A stretch of 6,549 bases of DNA from Clostridia bacterium (lineage in GTDB: Bacteria > Bacillota > Clostridia > Oscillospirales > Acutalibacteraceae): positions 1 to 6,549 of the forward strand of contig CAAFIS010000306.1 in the NCBI GenBank assembly GCA_900763035.1, given 5' to 3'. Shown piece after piece: positions 6,084 to 6,549 of this stretch. The stretch's first letter is position 1. The number at the start of each line of letters is the position of its first letter. Below the pieces are notes generated by a model that was given only the letters and a program-made list of their open reading frames with translations, was not told the DNA's origin and searched no databases. The position numbers and the translations under genes are program-made.

Positions 6084-6549
6084 ATGGATAATCAGTTCAA
6101 TATGAAGAAATATTTCAGCGAAACGAACCTCACTTACCTCACCGGCGCATACACGCGCCTATGGAAGGACTGGCATTACGAGAACATCACGCCCGGCTAC
6201 GACAAATTCTATTTCGTGGAGGACGGCGAGTTCGCACTGATCGTCAACGGGACATATCGCGAGATCCGCAAAAATCAGCTCGTCCTGCTGCCGTGCAACA
6301 GCACCCAGACGTATTATCACTTCTCCGACGCCTTGGCGACCAAATACTGGGTGCATTTCACGATGCCGTACCGCGACCGCGATCTGTTGGAGCTGCTGGA
6401 ATTGCCGGTCGTCACCACGGTGGACGATCCCACCGAAGTGACCGAGCTTTTCCATACGATCTTGGGGCAGGATCAGGAGGCCACGCTGTCCGCGCCGCTG
6501 ATCCAGAAGGCGGCGCTGTGCCGCCTGTTCGCCTATTTCGTCGATCACA
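6084..6549 (+). CDS. AraC-family transcriptional regulator, N-terminal sensor half (partial at window end)
   Basis: 155 codons are visible and the frame is still open at the window edge. The opening MDNQFNMKKYFSETNLTYLTG is followed by a cupin-like beta-barrel at about residues 30-95: GYDKFYFVEDGEFALIVNG, then EIRKNQLVLLPCNSTQTYY and KYWVHFTMPY. This is the arrangement of the AraC ligand-binding domain, where the turn before LLP(C/P) lines the sugar pocket. Helical sequence from about residue 98 (DRDLLELLELPV; ELFHTILGQD; LIQKAALCRLFAYF) matches the linker or dimerisation region. The C-terminal pair of helix-turn-helix motifs would be encoded beyond the edge, so DNA binding is inferred from the family. 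It is divergent from the rhamnosidase operon across 383 bases, the usual place for the local activator, and its effector is probably rhamnose or a rhamnoside. Another cupin-domain regulator is a less likely reading. Confidence 0.85.
   Translation, partial: MDNQFNMKKYFSETNLTYLTGAYTRLWKDWHYENITPGYDKFYFVEDGEFALIVNGTYREIRKNQLVLLPCNSTQTYYHFSDALATKYWVHFTMPYRDRDLLELLELPVVTTVDDPTEVTELFHTILGQDQEATLSAPLIQKAALCRLFAYFVDH

Noticed and set aside
6052..6105. Short GTG-started frame overlapping the start of the regulator gene
   Set aside because: Its only AAGG motif directly abuts the GTG with no spacing, and it overlaps a well-supported gene.
6159..6548. A 129-codon open frame on the minus strand
   Set aside because: It is codon-aligned antisense to the AraC-family gene, which has an ideal ribosome site and a recognisable cupin domain.

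Overview
The window looks like a sugar-utilisation locus from a high-GC anaerobic Firmicute (Clostridia, probably an Oscillospiraceae- or Ruminococcaceae-like gut organism). This assignment is an inference. It rests on the GC-rich coding sequence with an AT-rich regulatory gap, consensus sigma-A-type promoters, AGGAGG-type ribosome binding sites, and the protein families present: a Clostridia/Paenibacillus-style giant sugar-binding protein, a cytosolic GH78 and an AraC regulator.

Layout: a divergent pair is controlled from a 383-base AT-rich gap (5701-6083). Leftwards, on the minus strand, runs an operon in this order: a GH78 alpha-L-rhamnosidase (2992-5700), a 963-residue secreted ABC solute-binding protein with two extra N-terminal beta-sandwich-like modules (67-2958), and the first 20 codons of a further gene that is probably a sugar ABC permease (1-60, cut by the window edge). 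Rightwards, on the plus strand, runs the N-terminal half of an AraC-family regulator (6084-6549, cut by the window edge).

Inferred working model: the binding protein captures a rhamnose-containing oligosaccharide or glycoside outside the cell. Permeases encoded beyond the left edge import it. The rhamnosidase has no signal peptide and would remove terminal alpha-L-rhamnose in the cytoplasm. The cupin domain of the AraC protein would sense the sugar and act on the divergent promoters.

Regulatory gap: the regulator has a near-consensus promoter (TTGACT, 16 bases, TATAAT). The rhamnosidase operon has a weaker extended -10 promoter whose -35 box lies inside an imperfect 25-bp dyad, a good candidate operator. 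The regulator transcript would begin with a leader of about 145 nt. That leader can fold into a closing helix, a hairpin whose loop is complementary to the regulator's ribosome binding site, and a perfect 7-bp hairpin just before that site. It also holds a 23-codon upstream reading frame. I do not recognise it as a known riboswitch class, and it is the part of the window most worth a second look. No RNA genes, CRISPR arrays or mobile elements were seen.
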